Below, one piece after another: positions 54,441 through 63,506 of a stretch of DNA of 64,000 nucleotides (position 1 is the stretch's first letter; each line of letters opens with the position of its first letter). The position numbers and the translations under genes were made by a program. The notes below the pieces were generated by a model. The model made no database searches, was not told the origin of the DNA, and saw only the letters and a program-made list of their open reading frames with translations. The stretch comes from Methanolobus psychrophilus R15 (lineage in GTDB: Archaea > Halobacteriota > Methanosarcinia > Methanosarcinales > Methanosarcinaceae), in the NCBI GenBank assembly GCA_000306725.1, contig CP003083.1:2592042-2656041 (forward strand), in the 5' to 3' direction.

Positions 54441-55291
54441 TCCAGCCTGTTTATTTCAAAAAGGCAACACTCATCGCCGTTTCCCATCGTCTCAACGACA
54501 TCAACTTCCAGGTCATCTCCCCTCATGTTTGCGACCCTTGAGAATATCCCTCTTGAGATCGTGCACAGGATGGGGTTTGATCTGGCTTCCTCTCTGCCCC
54601 ATGGGCAAAGATTGCCTTTTATTGTGCAGTTCTTGCTGTCCTCGCAAGTATCGACCTCAAAGTTAGCTCCGAGCTGATTTATTATCTGGCAGCAGAGGTC
54701 TCCTACCGTTTCATAGCCTGCCAGATTATTCTCGGGAGCAGTGTTCTCCATAATGGCATCTACTACCATATCGATCATCTGGTGAATGACAATGCCCTTT
54801 TGCTCAGGTGGCAGTGTTCTCAGAAGAGTCGGAATGATCTGTGTAAGTACTGAACGGATACGGTTCTGCAGGTCAAGCTTGTTCTTTTCAGCCATCAGGT
54901 CTGCATGAAGGTTCTTTATCCTTAACAGGGAATGTATCCTCGTCTGGAGTTCGAGCTTGTTGACGGGCTTTGTCAGGAACTCATCGGCTCCCGCTTCGAT
55001 ACCGTTGATCCAGTCATTCCTTCCTGAAAGTGCTGTGACCATTATAACAGGTATGAATTGTGTTGCAGGGTCAAGTTTCAGCTTTTCACATACCTGATAC
55101 CCGTTTATATCGGGCATCATAACATCAAGCAGGATAATATCAGGTCGCTGGCTTTTAACCATTTCCAGCGCTACATGTCCGTTGTCTGCGGAAATAACTT
55201 CGTATGTGTCTTCTAAATAAGCACGTAGTAATTCTATATTCATTATTTCGTCATCAACAATGAGTATTTTTGCATTCTGCCCGCCGGATAT
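54437..55291 (-). CDS. Response regulator with methanogen output domain, probable AUA start
   Basis: Receiver domain then a Cys-rich output region. To include the first strand ILIVDDE with acidic pair D13-D14, the frame must begin at ATA 55291, eight bases after the SD ggag; no ATG, GTG or TTG lies in frame between the upstream TAA at 55306-55304 and ATG 55243, which would remove part of the receiver. D56 ([14 protein letters not shown]) is the phosphoacceptor. From about residue 145 the sequence, with [22 protein letters not shown] and ECCLFEI, resembles the MetOD1-type methanogen output domain, from memory. Paralogue of the receiver at 15.1 kb; upstream neighbour encodes a KaiC-like ATPase. 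Confidence 0.8.
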   Translation of the reverse strand: MSGGQNAKILIVDDEIMNIELLRAYLEDTYEVISADNGHVALEMVKSQRPDIILLDVMMPDINGYQVCEKLKLDPATQFIPVIMVTALSGRNDWINGIEAGADEFLTKPVNKLELQTRIHSLLRIKNLHADLMAEKNKLDLQNRIRSVLTQIIPTLLRTLPPEQKGIVIHQMIDMVVDAIMENTAPENNLAGYETVGDLCCQIINQLGANFEVDTCEDSKNCTIKGNLCPWGREEARSNPILCTISRGIFSRVANMRGDDLEVDVVETMGNGDECCLFEINRLD

Positions 55292-55405
55292 GTCAACAAC
55301 TCCTTAACAATGTGGTGATCGAATAAACCGTAAGATACCTATACTACATATTTTGGTTTTTCTATATATATTATATATTTAATTATTTATTATGAGGCAA
55401 ACCGC

Positions 55406-56203
55406 CTAAAGTTCCACAAGTTTGCTTTTAGATCCTTTCAGCTTAATTCCTGCGGGAGTTATATCAAAAATGCTTACATCAAGAGTGATCTTAGTACTGC
55501 GCATTTTGGGTATGCTGAGGAAACGTTCGTTGTTGCCCGTGTATGGGTTCTCTTTGACGAACAATTTGATCGCTCCGTAGGTGGAATAGTCTGCAATCCT
55601 GTGTGTCATCTCATAGGCAGCTTCATCCATGATGTAGAGCGTACTGGTTTTTTGTTTTGCCAGCAGGCGGTTAAGGGTATCGAACTTGTCCCTGAACTCC
55701 TTGGCACTTAGTCCAAATGTCAGAACTCCTAGATTATCAATGACAGCAACATCTGTACCCTCAGGAATAAGCCTTACAAGGTCGATAATATCTATTTCTT
55801 CAATATTGAAATCAGCCCTGTCAAGTTTGAAATGCCTGTCAAGGCCGGTTTCTTCAATGATGTCTATTTCCTCATCGCTGTAATCTTCCAACAGTTGTGC
55901 ATCACGTGCAATTCCTCTTGTCCTCAGTTCAACGACGGGTTTTATCTGAAGAAGTCCCTTCTCTATAAATGACTCAAGACCAAGTCCTAACATTGCGGCT
56001 TGCCTAAGCAGGTCCTCCGATGTTTCTTCAGTCGCAACCATGATACATTTATTTCCGTCCATGCAGGATTTATTCAGAAAATGAAGTCCAAAGATGGTTT
56101 TACCTGCTCCCGGAGCACCTGTAACAAGTATCCCTTTGCCTTTGGGGTATCCACCCCCTATCTTTTTATCCAGGTTCTCTATCCCAGTTGGCATTCTATC
56201 CAT
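55406..56203 (-). CDS. KaiC-like RecA-superfamily ATPase
   Basis: A soluble ATPase of about 265 residues with one KaiC domain: MPTGIENLDKKIGGGYPKGKG (in segments) at the start, Walker A GAPGAGKT near residue 31-38, a catalytic-type EE in ATEETSED, Walker B VAVIDNLGVL, and a C-terminal IFDITPAGIKL. Single-domain KaiC-like proteins in archaea act in signalling, often with response regulators. ATG 56203 has a gtggt SD; a GTG nine bases upstream is possible. It lies 114 bases upstream of the response regulator on the same strand. Confidence 0.88.
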   Translation of the reverse strand: MDRMPTGIENLDKKIGGGYPKGKGILVTGAPGAGKTIFGLHFLNKSCMDGNKCIMVATEETSEDLLRQAAMLGLGLESFIEKGLLQIKPVVELRTRGIARDAQLLEDYSDEEIDIIEETGLDRHFKLDRADFNIEEIDIIDLVRLIPEGTDVAVIDNLGVLTFGLSAKEFRDKFDTLNRLLAKQKTSTLYIMDEAAYEMTHRIADYSTYGAIKLFVKENPYTGNNERFLSIPKMRSTKITLDVSIFDITPAGIKLKGSKSKLVEL

Positions 56204-56575
56204 TTGTACCACTTTATTATATGTTATTTTTATTTATAATTATTTTGTAATAATAAGTAGGTATCTTATAAATAAGTAGTGCTGGCACTTCTCTTTGGCC
56301 TATTTGCAAACAAAAGAGTGATATTATTATGTTACTTGTTTATTTGCACTCTTTTTCCGAAGACCATTTGCCTTGTAAAGGTGTTGACCGGGATTTATTT
56401 CGTACACGATGAATAAATAGGGTAGGGCGGTGGCTATTCGGGAATCAAGAATATCTTTTGATTCTATGCAATGTATAAAAACCTACAGCAGACAGTTACA
56501 GATATAAAGCCAGAGACTAATATTTCATTTGTATACTATACAGTAGTAAAGCCTTTTATGAAGTAGGAGGCTTTT
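56204..56575. other. Intergenic region upstream of kor genes
   Basis: No gene seen. An AT-rich divergent promoter region for the KaiC-like gene is at 56213-56280. A TATA-like TATAAAAA at 56474-56481 would start a kor transcript near 56505. The remainder shows no repeats or longer frames. Confidence 0.4.
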
Positions 56576-56617
56576 ATGGATTTTTCTGACCTTCAAGATG
56601 GTCTGGAAGTTAATTAA
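56576..56617 (+). CDS. Possible 13-codon leader ORF upstream of korA
   Basis: ATG GAT TTT TCT through TAA encodes MDFSDLQDGLEVN. A strong SD taggagg is centred nine bases upstream, better than that of korA itself, and the stop lies 19 bases before the korA ATG. It could be a translated leader that affects korA expression or an entry site that re-initiates at korA. The amino acids do not suggest classic attenuation. Confidence 0.35.
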   Translation: MDFSDLQDGLEVN

Positions 56618-56636
56618 AAATGGCAGGGGGATTTAA

Positions 56637-58364
56637 ATGAACTTAGACCTTACGATAAAGATAGGTGGAGCTGCAGGCCAAGGATTGGACACTATGGGCA
56701 GTGTGCTTTCCAAGAGCCTCCTCAATAGCGGATTCTATGTTTTCAGTACACAGTATTATCTTTCAAGGATAAGAGGTGGTCACAACACATTCCAGATACG
56801 GATCAGTGACTCCGAACTTGCAGCAATGGGTGAGGATGTCGACATACTTATCGCTCTTGACAGGGCTTCCATCGACAGGCATCTTGGTGAAATGTCAGAC
56901 GGGGTCGTGATAGTCGACAGGGATGTGGTTGAACTGGATAAAGAGCATGATTCCATCTTTCATGTTCCCCTGTTGAAAATAGCAAAGGATGTAGGTGGCA
57001 ACAAGATATATACTAATACCGTTGCTGCTGGCGCAGCCATTGGTCTGCTATGCCTGAGCCTTGATTCTCTTAATGGGGTACTTACATCGATCTTTAAGAA
57101 AAAAGGCCAGGAGATAATTGATAACAATCTTAAGGTAGCTAAGGCCGGTTATGATTATGTGAGGGAGAACTATCCGCATGGGTGCAAATTCAATGTATCC
57201 CTGCCGGAGGCACAGGAGAAAAGGATGCTTATTGCAGGCAATGAAGCCGCAGGTCTCGGGGCACTTGCTGCCGGCGTGCAGTTCCTGTCAGCATACCCGA
57301 TGACACCTTCCACAGGCGTGCTCAATTATGTTGCAAGTCATGCCGGCGAGTTCGGTGTGGTAGTTGAACAGGCCGAGGATGAGATAGCAGCGCTCAATAT
57401 GGCGCTTGGTGCTTCCTTTACCGGTGCGCGTTCCATGGTCACTACGGCCGGGGGCGGGTTCTGCCTGATGGTCGAGGCCCTTGGCCTTGCCGGGATAACC
57501 GAGACCCCGGTGGTCATCTTCCTGGCACAGCGCCCCGGACCTGCAACCGGTCTTCCCACAATGACAGAACAGGGCGACCTGCTGTTTGCATTGCATGCCG
57601 CACAGGGAGAGTTCCCAAGATGCATCCTTGCACCGGGTACTCCTGATGAGTGTTTTTACATGATGGCAGAAGCATTCAATATTGCAGAAAAGTATCAGAT
57701 CCCTGTTTTTGTCATGAGCGACCAGTACCTTGCTGATTCTTTGTTCACATGCAAGCGATTCGATGCTTCAAAGATCACTGTTGAGAGGCACCTGCTGTCT
57801 GATCAGGAACTGCGGACCAAACACGGAGATTACAGGCGCTATAAGTTCACTCCAGGGGGCATCTCTCCAAGGGCACTTCCCGGCCAGGAAGGGATACTTG
57901 TGTGTGCTGACAGTGATGAACATGATGAGTTCGGGCACATAGACGAGAGCCAGGAGAACCGGATAAGGATGATGGATAAGAGAATGAAGAAACTTGAGTT
58001 GCTGGCTACCGAAATGAAGCCTCCTAAGATATATGGCTCGCATGATGCGAAACTTACTCTGATTGGCTGGGGTTCCACTTACGGACCGCTGGCAGAGACG
58101 GTTGACATTCTTACTAAGGAGGGACATTCTGCTAATCTGGTTCATTTCAACTATATTTATCCAATGCCTGCAGAGAGTATACATAAGGCGCTGGCAAAGT
58201 CAAAGAAAAAGATATGTGTAGAGAATAATTATACCGGCCAGCTTGCCAGGCTGCTCCGGACAGAGGCAGGTATCGAAATGTCTGATAAGATACTGAGGTA
58301 TGACGGTCTCCCTTTCACTCCTGCATCCATAGTCGAAGCTCTTCGTGAAAAGGGGGTGATCTGA
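56637..58364 (+). CDS. korA: 2-oxoacid:ferredoxin oxidoreductase, fused gamma-alpha subunit
   Basis: Converts a 2-oxoacid (2-oxoglutarate or a related acid) and CoA to acyl-CoA, CO2 and reduced ferredoxin, or the reverse in biosynthesis. The 575-residue protein fuses the gamma domain (IKIGGAAGQGLDTMG, RIRGGHNTFQIRIS, about 1-185) to the alpha domain (AAGLGALAAGVQFLSAYPMTPSTG, VVEQAEDEIAALNMALGASFTGARSMTTAGGG-like, in segments). No ferredoxin domain, so electrons leave by external ferredoxin. SD aggggga precedes ATG 56637. Partner korB starts at the stop codon. Confidence 0.9.
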   Translation: MNLDLTIKIGGAAGQGLDTMGSVLSKSLLNSGFYVFSTQYYLSRIRGGHNTFQIRISDSELAAMGEDVDILIALDRASIDRHLGEMSDGVVIVDRDVVELDKEHDSIFHVPLLKIAKDVGGNKIYTNTVAAGAAIGLLCLSLDSLNGVLTSIFKKKGQEIIDNNLKVAKAGYDYVRENYPHGCKFNVSLPEAQEKRMLIAGNEAAGLGALAAGVQFLSAYPMTPSTGVLNYVASHAGEFGVVVEQAEDEIAALNMALGASFTGARSMVTTAGGGFCLMVEALGLAGITETPVVIFLAQRPGPATGLPTMTEQGDLLFALHAAQGEFPRCILAPGTPDECFYMMAEAFNIAEKYQIPVFVMSDQYLADSLFTCKRFDASKITVERHLLSDQELRTKHGDYRRYKFTPGGISPRALPGQEGILVCADSDEHDEFGHIDESQENRIRMMDKRMKKLELLATEMKPPKIYGSHDAKLTLIGWGSTYGPLAETVDILTKEGHSANLVHFNYIYPMPAESIHKALAKSKKKICVENNYTGQLARLLRTEAGIEMSDKILRYDGLPFTPASIVEALREKGVI

Positions 58365-59219
58365 ATGGCGAGCGTAGAGGACTACGGGGATTATGAAACC
58401 GCATGGTGCCCTGGCTGTGGTGATTTCAATATACTGAAGGCTCTTAAGGCTGCTCTTGCAAACCTTGGGAAATCTCCTTCCGAGGTGTTGATGGTTTCAG
58501 GTATCGGTCAGGCAGGCAAGCTTCCCCAGTACCTGAACTGCAACTTCTTCAATGGGCTTCACGGTCGCACCCTTCCGCCAGCTACTGCGGCAAAGCTTTC
58601 AAACCATGAGCTGACCGTGCTTGCTGTGGCAGGGGACGGGGATTGCTACGGGGAAGGAGGCAACCATCTGATCCATGCGATCAGGAGAAACCCTGACATC
58701 ACTATACTTGTGCATGATAACCAGATATACGGCCTCACCAAAGGGCAGGCCTCTCCGACCAGTGAGCGTGGCATGGTTTCCAAGATCCAAAGGGAAGGCG
58801 TTTTCAATAACCCCTTAAACCCGATAGCACTTGCTATCTCCCAGGAATGCTCTTTTGTGAGCAGGGGCTATGCAGGAGATGTGCAGCACCTCACAGAACT
58901 GCTCATCAAGGCCATCCGGCACAGGGGACTTTCGCTGGTGGAAGTGCTGCAGCCCTGTGTCACTTTCAACAAGCTGAACACTTTTAAATGGTACTCGAAC
59001 AGGGTTTACAAGATGGAAGATGGCGAGTATCCTCTTGACGACCGGGTAAAAGCCTTTGAAAGATCCCTTGAATGGGGTGACCGGATACCCCTTGGAATAT
59101 TCTATGTGAACGAAAGACCCGTTCTGGAGGACAATCACGAGGTGCTCAAGGAGGCTCCTCTTATCAGGCATAAGCCACAGACAGAAAAAGTGAACGGACT
59201 GATTGACGGCTTTATGTGA
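58365..59219 (+). CDS. korB: 2-oxoacid:ferredoxin oxidoreductase beta subunit
   Basis: TPP-binding subunit, 284 residues. WCPGCGDFNILKAL near residue 14, SGIGQAGKLPQYLNCN with the FNGLHGRTLP switch, the GDGDCYGEGGNHLIHAIRRN TPP/Mg motif (GDG...N) near 85-105, and CVTFNKLNTFKWYSNRVYKME near 200, in segments. Four cysteines (CPGCG and downstream) may hold a 4Fe-4S cluster. Two-subunit form; the substrate is not fixed by sequence, 2-oxoglutarate being the usual assignment for the fused form. Confidence 0.9.
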   Translation: MASVEDYGDYETAWCPGCGDFNILKALKAALANLGKSPSEVLMVSGIGQAGKLPQYLNCNFFNGLHGRTLPPATAAKLSNHELTVLAVAGDGDCYGEGGNHLIHAIRRNPDITILVHDNQIYGLTKGQASPTSERGMVSKIQREGVFNNPLNPIALAISQECSFVSRGYAGDVQHLTELLIKAIRHRGLSLVEVLQPCVTFNKLNTFKWYSNRVYKMEDGEYPLDDRVKAFERSLEWGDRIPLGIFYVNERPVLEDNHEVLKEAPLIRHKPQTEKVNGLIDGFM

Positions 59220-59222
59220 CCG

Positions 59223-59837
59223 TCAATTTTTATATTTTTCATGTAAGTTGTGCATACTTGCTTTGACAACGACAAGCTCTTCAAAGGAACATCTCGCACT
59301 GGCCACTATCTCGGTCTGGAAACCCTGCCCTTCCATTTTTTTCCTTACCTCGTCTATGCCTGTCAGGGACGAAATAAGCAACATGACTGTCCCTCCGGGT
59401 GCAAGGTAACTAAAGGCTTCGTTTAAGAACGACCCAATTGCGTCACGGCCATCAATGCCGCCATCAAAAGCATAGTTCAGCCACCCTGGCACTTTCTCAT
59501 TCTCGGATGTCGGCAGGTAGGGGGGGTTGAAGATAATAATATCAAAGGTATTTCCTTTGCGTAGTCCTGCAAACATGTCTGTCCTGATGACCTCTATGCC
59601 ATTGGAACGTGCACATGAGGCTGCATGAGGGTTGATCTCGGTTGCAACGAGGTTGACATCCCTGTTAGCCCTGAGGACAGCGGATACAAAGCCTGTGCCT
59701 GTACCTATCTCAAGGACTCTGGAGTCATCCTTTGTGTGCTCGACTGCTGCATCGGCAAGCAAAAAAGAATCTTCTGCCGGATCATATGAATTCTCATCCA
59801 GCTTTATCGTTGCGTTCCTGTAGCTGATACTGGCCAT
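59223..59837 (-). CDS. HemK2/PrmC-like SAM methyltransferase
   Basis: Rossmann methyltransferase of about 204 residues. SAM loop VLEIGTGTGFVSAVL near 46, acidic D/E-x-NPHA (VATEINPHAASCA), and the catalytic NPPY of IFNPPYLP near 106, which binds a glutamine side chain. In archaea HemK2 with Trm112 methylates the GGQ of release factor aRF1. The open frame continues upstream into rsmA but ATG 59837 gives the usual MASISYRN-type start. Last gene of the translation operon. Confidence 0.85.
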   Translation of the reverse strand: MASISYRNATIKLDENSYDPAEDSFLLADAAVEHTKDDSRVLEIGTGTGFVSAVLRANRDVNLVATEINPHAASCARSNGIEVIRTDMFAGLRKGNTFDIIIFNPPYLPTSENEKVPGWLNYAFDGGIDGRDAIGSFLNEAFSYLAPGGTVMLLISSLTGIDEVRKKMEGQGFQTEIVASARCSFEELVVVKASMHNLHEKYKN

Positions 59838-59838
59838 G

Positions 59839-60651
59839 CTATCCCTGTTGCCTGCGTCTGTAAAGCAGGTTTGCAAGATGTGCAAGCTCTTCAGGTTCCA
59901 GGTTCTCCGGCCTTTTGTCAAGCATTTCTGTTGGAAGCTTGCCGATGAACTCTTTTATGTCATCGATTCCAAGAAGCTGTTTGTTCCTTATTATTGAGTT
60001 GCGGATCTTCTTGCGTCTCTGGCCGAAGACAGCTGTAACGAAGTCAAGGTAATATTTCCTGTCATCAACTTTAAAGGGTGATGGTCTGGGCTTAACTCTT
60101 ACGACTGCAGAGAGCACTTCCGGAGGCGGTGAAAAAGCTCTGCGCGGAATCTCCATGATAATGGATGTATCTGCAAAATAATATGTGTTGACCGATAGCC
60201 TGCTATAATCCCCTGAGTTTGCATGGGCTACCATCCTTTGTGCGAATTCGTACTGGTACATAAGGATCCCCAGTTCGAACTCATGTCTGAAGAGCTTGAA
60301 GGTTATCTCCGATGAGATAGAATAGGGAAGGTTAGAAACTACTTTATCAAAAGGCGGGAATTCAACTTCAAGAACATCTCCTGCAATGATCTCAAGTTTG
60401 TCGTTCTCTCCGAAGCGGTCCAGAAGCACATCCACAAGAACCGGATCTCGCTCGATTGCAATAACTTTCCCGGCGCGCTTCATCAGACGTTCGGTAAGGT
60501 TGCCTATCCCGGCCCCTATCTCCAGTATGGTTTCATGGGGCCGGATATCTGCAGCATCGACGATCCTGTCGAGTATACGCTCATCCACAAGGAAATGCTG
60601 GTCGTGGTCACCGCCACGTATGCCATATTTCCTGAGAATATTGTGGACCAA
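59839..60651 (-). CDS. rsmA: Dimethyladenosine transferase RsmA/KsgA
   Basis: Dimethylates two adjacent adenosines near the 3' end of 16S rRNA. The protein of 270 residues starts at TTG 60651 (M-V-H-N-I-L-R-K-Y) with SD aaggtg; family features are HDQHFLVDERILDRIV, the SAM motif ILEIGAGIGNLTERL, VIAIERDPVLVDVL, VVSNLPYSISSEITFKL with the N-L-P-Y active site, and FSPPPEVLSAVVRVKP, in segments. Archaeal size and the operon order DUF655-rsmA-hemK2 are normal. Confidence 0.94.
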   Translation of the reverse strand: MVHNILRKYGIRGGDHDQHFLVDERILDRIVDAADIRPHETILEIGAGIGNLTERLMKRAGKVIAIERDPVLVDVLLDRFGENDKLEIIAGDVLEVEFPPFDKVVSNLPYSISSEITFKLFRHEFELGILMYQYEFAQRMVAHANSGDYSRLSVNTYYFADTSIIMEIPRRAFSPPPEVLSAVVRVKPRPSPFKVDDRKYYLDFVTAVFGQRRKKIRNSIIRNKQLLGIDDIKEFIGKLPTEMLDKRPENLEPEELAHLANLLYRRRQQG

Positions 60652-60667
60652 GAAAAGAACACCTTGC

Positions 60668-61264
60668 TTATTCTTTTGGACGTTTGGGAGGTATGGTGAA
60701 CAGCCTGTACTTAATGTTCTCATCCCTGAGTTCTTCAATTATCCTGTTGGATATGACTTTCTGGGGTGAGTGCACTCCCCCTACCCTGGTATGGAGATCC
60801 TCAAGGCTCTTGAATACGCCTTTTTTCCTTTCGTCTATGATAGCCCACATAAGCTTCTTCCCTATACCTGGCAGAAGTTCGAGCATATGCAGTCTGTTGG
60901 TGATCGGATGAGCATCGTTGAAGAACTTAACGAACCGTTCTTCATCGCTCTTCACGTTCGCTTCCAGAATGAATGGTAGTTCTAACTGGGCGCCGTGGCT
61001 GAGGTTAGTGTAGCCTATCCTGTGCTTCACATGGTCAATATCTTCCCTGTCACCCTCTCCTATATATACACGGGACTGTATAGTCGGGTTTTTACCTTCC
61101 TTTGGTACCAGTTCCATCAATACGAAGTTTTTTTCACCGATGGCCTGAACCACTGGTTTCTTCTGGTAGGATGGTCTTTTGTCCTCATTGCTTCCATAGG
61201 GCAGGTAATCAAGGACCCACGCATACTCTTCTTTTTCAGGTGGCTTTCCCTTAACTTGCATCAT
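60668..61264 (-). CDS. DUF655 helix-hairpin-helix protein
   Basis: A 198-residue nucleic-acid-binding protein of the archaeal DUF655 family. KEEYAWVLDYLPYGSNEDKRPSYQKKPVVQAIGEKNFVLMEL at the start (in segments) holds an OB-like part, and LEELLPGIGKKLMWAIIDERKKG-type sequence (LELLPGIGKKLM, near 135) is a helix-hairpin-helix motif. Predicted RNA-binding, in archaeal operons with rsmA and Rpb4. No biochemical role is established to my knowledge. Confidence 0.85.
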   Translation of the reverse strand: MMQVKGKPPEKEEYAWVLDYLPYGSNEDKRPSYQKKPVVQAIGEKNFVLMELVPKEGKNPTIQSRVYIGEGDREDIDHVKHRIGYTNLSHGAQLELPFILEANVKSDEERFVKFFNDAHPITNRLHMLELLPGIGKKLMWAIIDERKKGVFKSLEDLHTRVGGVHSPQKVISNRIIEELRDENIKYRLFTIPPKRPKE

Positions 61265-61335
61265 ATTCCCTCCGGCATACCCACTGCTGATGTTAAACTT
61301 TCTCTCTTGAAAAAAAGGATGTATCGGATATAAAT

Positions 61336-61689
61336 TTAATCCATTGCCCCTTCAACCATTTCCAGCATCTTGTCCAGTTCCGTATCACTTAAGGTGAACC
61401 TTTCTTTTGCATAGAGGGACCTGAGCTCATCCCTGGTCATTGGCATTATATCTGCTATCCTTATGGCAATATCGGGCTTCATCTTTTCCAGTGCTGTGAG
61501 CTTGTTTACAAGATCTCTTGCCTTTTCCGGAGATGTCTTTGCGAACGTATCTGCATGATTGATAGCCTTACGTAACTCGTACCCCAGCTCTTCTTCATTT
61601 TGCAGGCGCTCTTCCATTATCTGGTGCAAAATACCCTTCACTTCGGAAAGGGTCAGCAACTCTTCGCTCAGAATTTCCTTAACAATCAT
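61336..61689 (-). CDS. rpoF: RNA polymerase subunit F (Rpb4)
   Basis: Rpo4/RpoF of 117 residues, homologue of eukaryotic Rpb4, which with Rpo7 forms the stalk of archaeal RNA polymerase. The helical HRDC-like fold shows ILSEELLTLSEVKGILHQI at the start, KAINHADTFAKTSPEKA in the middle and IRIADIMPMTRDELRSLYAKER at the end, in segments. Placement between L21e and DUF655 is conserved in euryarchaea. Confidence 0.93.
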   Translation of the reverse strand: MIVKEILSEELLTLSEVKGILHQIMEERLQNEEELGYELRKAINHADTFAKTSPEKARDLVNKLTALEKMKPDIAIRIADIMPMTRDELRSLYAKERFTLSDTELDKMLEMVEGAMD

Positions 61690-61823
61690 TGATATACACT
61701 CTTTACTATTCTATCCTGTTCTCGTTGTGACATCAACTAAAATAATCCGATACATCTTCATTGTTGCCAACAAAGATATATCTGGCGTTGTGTGCAAAGA
61801 TCCAGTACAATACAGTATGTATC

Positions 61824-62117
61824 TTAGTACTTCTGTGGCTTAAGGTGCTGGGGAAGGGCTATGAGTTCCTTTGTAGCATTGCCATCCCTTATCTGGAGCC
61901 GGTATGCGCGGCCGCGCTGACCCAAAACCTTGCCGGTCCTTCCCTGGAATCTTGGGTTTGGCATTCCCTTCTGTACGCTGGGGTCGATGTCGATGTGGAC
62001 CATCTGTCCCTCTGCGAACTCCTGGATAGCCTTGCTAACAGGGGAAATTCCTCTTTCTCTTACACTCTTTTTGAGTTTGTAACGTGTACAGCATTTTTCA
62101 CCGTGTGATGTTGGCAT
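61824..62117 (-). CDS. rpl21e: Ribosomal protein L21e
   Basis: 97-residue large-subunit protein. [34 protein letters not shown] at the start (in segments), [36 protein letters not shown] and an [11 protein letters not shown]-terminus are standard for L21e. A 72-base gap separates it from pus10, and 134 bases from rpoF. Confidence 0.95.
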   Translation of the reverse strand: MPTSHGEKCCTRYKLKKSVRERGISPVSKAIQEFAEGQMVHIDIDPSVQKGMPNPRFQGRTGKVLGQRGRAYRLQIRDGNATKELIALPQHLKPQKY

Positions 62118-62189
62118 GATATTCCTCCATTGATTAACTTGATACGATCAGTTCTATTCTAGTGATAAACTTTAACCCGGAAAACGCAT

Positions 62190-63482
62190 TTATATATCCA
62201 CTTTGATTACATCGAGCTCAGTGACCCTGGCCTGTATTCCCAGCAGCCCTGTGAGGCTTGGCTGTGTCCTGCCTTCGTCACCGGATACCAGTTCTTTGAC
62301 ATATAGTCCGCCGCCACAATGCACCTGCATGATAGCGTACTCATCCGTCAATTCTGTAAGCTGCATATCGTGCACGTTTCTCTTGCGCACCAGGTCCGCT
62401 CTTCTGTGGGACACGCGCTGTGGTGTCCTCTGTGATATCTCAGCTCCGACTAGACTGTCAATGGCAGATATAAGCATTTCCTTGGAAACTGGCTCTTTGA
62501 ATGTAACTTTAAGGTTATAAACCTTATCCGCCTTTGATGCTTTAAGAGCCTCTATGACTTCCTTCTGCACCATCTGCAACCCCTGAACCTCTACCTTGCC
62601 CTGCGCAAAGGCATTGATCCTATTTTCAAGCTTAGCCACATCAAAGGAGCGTATTGGAGAGTTAAGCACTTCAACCACAAAGGGTCGTCCGGTGCCGCCC
62701 ATAAGCGCATCTATGTCTTCCCTTCCGGCGCCATGGAACGTCGTGTCACTGGCGCCTGTGACCTTTAGGATTTCCTCCCGAATAAGCTCATCCACCGATT
62801 CCGGGTACTGCTTGCCTGTAAAAGAGCACTTCTCGCATCCTCTGCCTCCGCAGTTCCTGCAGGGCCACCGAGTCTGTGGAATGCCTCTTACAAGTTTCCG
62901 GTATCTCCCCTGTATGTATATAGAACGCACCTGCAATCTGACCGTGTCTTCCGCAAGGTCAAGGGTCACAAGCACATCCGGCCTGTTGAACTCAACCTCT
63001 TTGCCGGTGCGTGCTGCTATGAGCTTCCCTACTTCCCGGTTAAGCTCGGTCTTGAGCTGCTCTGCATAGGATATCCCACACTCGCTCCAGAGTATCTCTT
63101 CGTTCTCACCCAGCAGCCCGCTGACCTTTGTCCCGACAAGGAATGTAGAATACTCGATCGTTCCTATAGCTTCTACGGCCCTGTCAGCCCAGGTGTCGAG
63201 ATTACCATACAGTCCCAGACACACCCAGCATTTACTGTCATCCTCCTTGATTCCCAGTGTCTTCCTTGCGAAAGCGCTGCTTGGGGCAAGCTGCTTGAGG
63301 AGGGTCTCATCACCCGAAGCTTTATGCAGCAGGTCCCCTTCCATGGCAAGGGCAAGCTTTACAGCCTTCCCTCTCTCTATGTTGGTAAGTCCTGTGGATA
63401 GTTTTGCGAATTGCCTGCCCATGCAGTTATCACAAATAGGTCCTTCATTGACAATTCGTTTAGCAGTTTCAAGTATGCTCAT
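62190..63482 (-). CDS. pus10: tRNA pseudouridine synthase Pus10
   Basis: Makes pseudouridine at positions 54 and/or 55 of archaeal tRNA. The 430-residue protein has an N-terminal THUMP-containing part with zinc ligands (CDNCMGRQFAKLS near 17-29; CWVCLGLYGNL near 82), the central CRNCGGRGCEKCSFTGKQYPESVDELI and FHGAGREDIDALMGGTGRPFVVEV with the catalytic Asp (D of REDID), and the PUA-like C-terminus QVHCGGGLYVKELVSGDEGRTQPSL (in segments). It directly precedes rpl21e and follows trmY, whose product acts on the same tRNA position. Confidence 0.93.
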   Translation of the reverse strand: MSILETAKRIVNEGPICDNCMGRQFAKLSTGLTNIERGKAVKLALAMEGDLLHKASGDETLLKQLAPSSAFARKTLGIKEDDSKCWVCLGLYGNLDTWADRAVEAIGTIEYSTFLVGTKVSGLLGENEEILWSECGISYAEQLKTELNREVGKLIAARTGKEVEFNRPDVLVTLDLAEDTVRLQVRSIYIQGRYRKLVRGIPQTRWPCRNCGGRGCEKCSFTGKQYPESVDELIREEILKVTGASDTTFHGAGREDIDALMGGTGRPFVVEVLNSPIRSFDVAKLENRINAFAQGKVEVQGLQMVQKEVIEALKASKADKVYNLKVTFKEPVSKEMLISAIDSLVGAEISQRTPQRVSHRRADLVRKRNVHDMQLTELTDEYAIMQVHCGGGLYVKELVSGDEGRTQPSLTGLLGIQARVTELDVIKVDI

Positions 63483-63506
63483 CCGATCACTCTCATTTTT
63501 TGTAAG

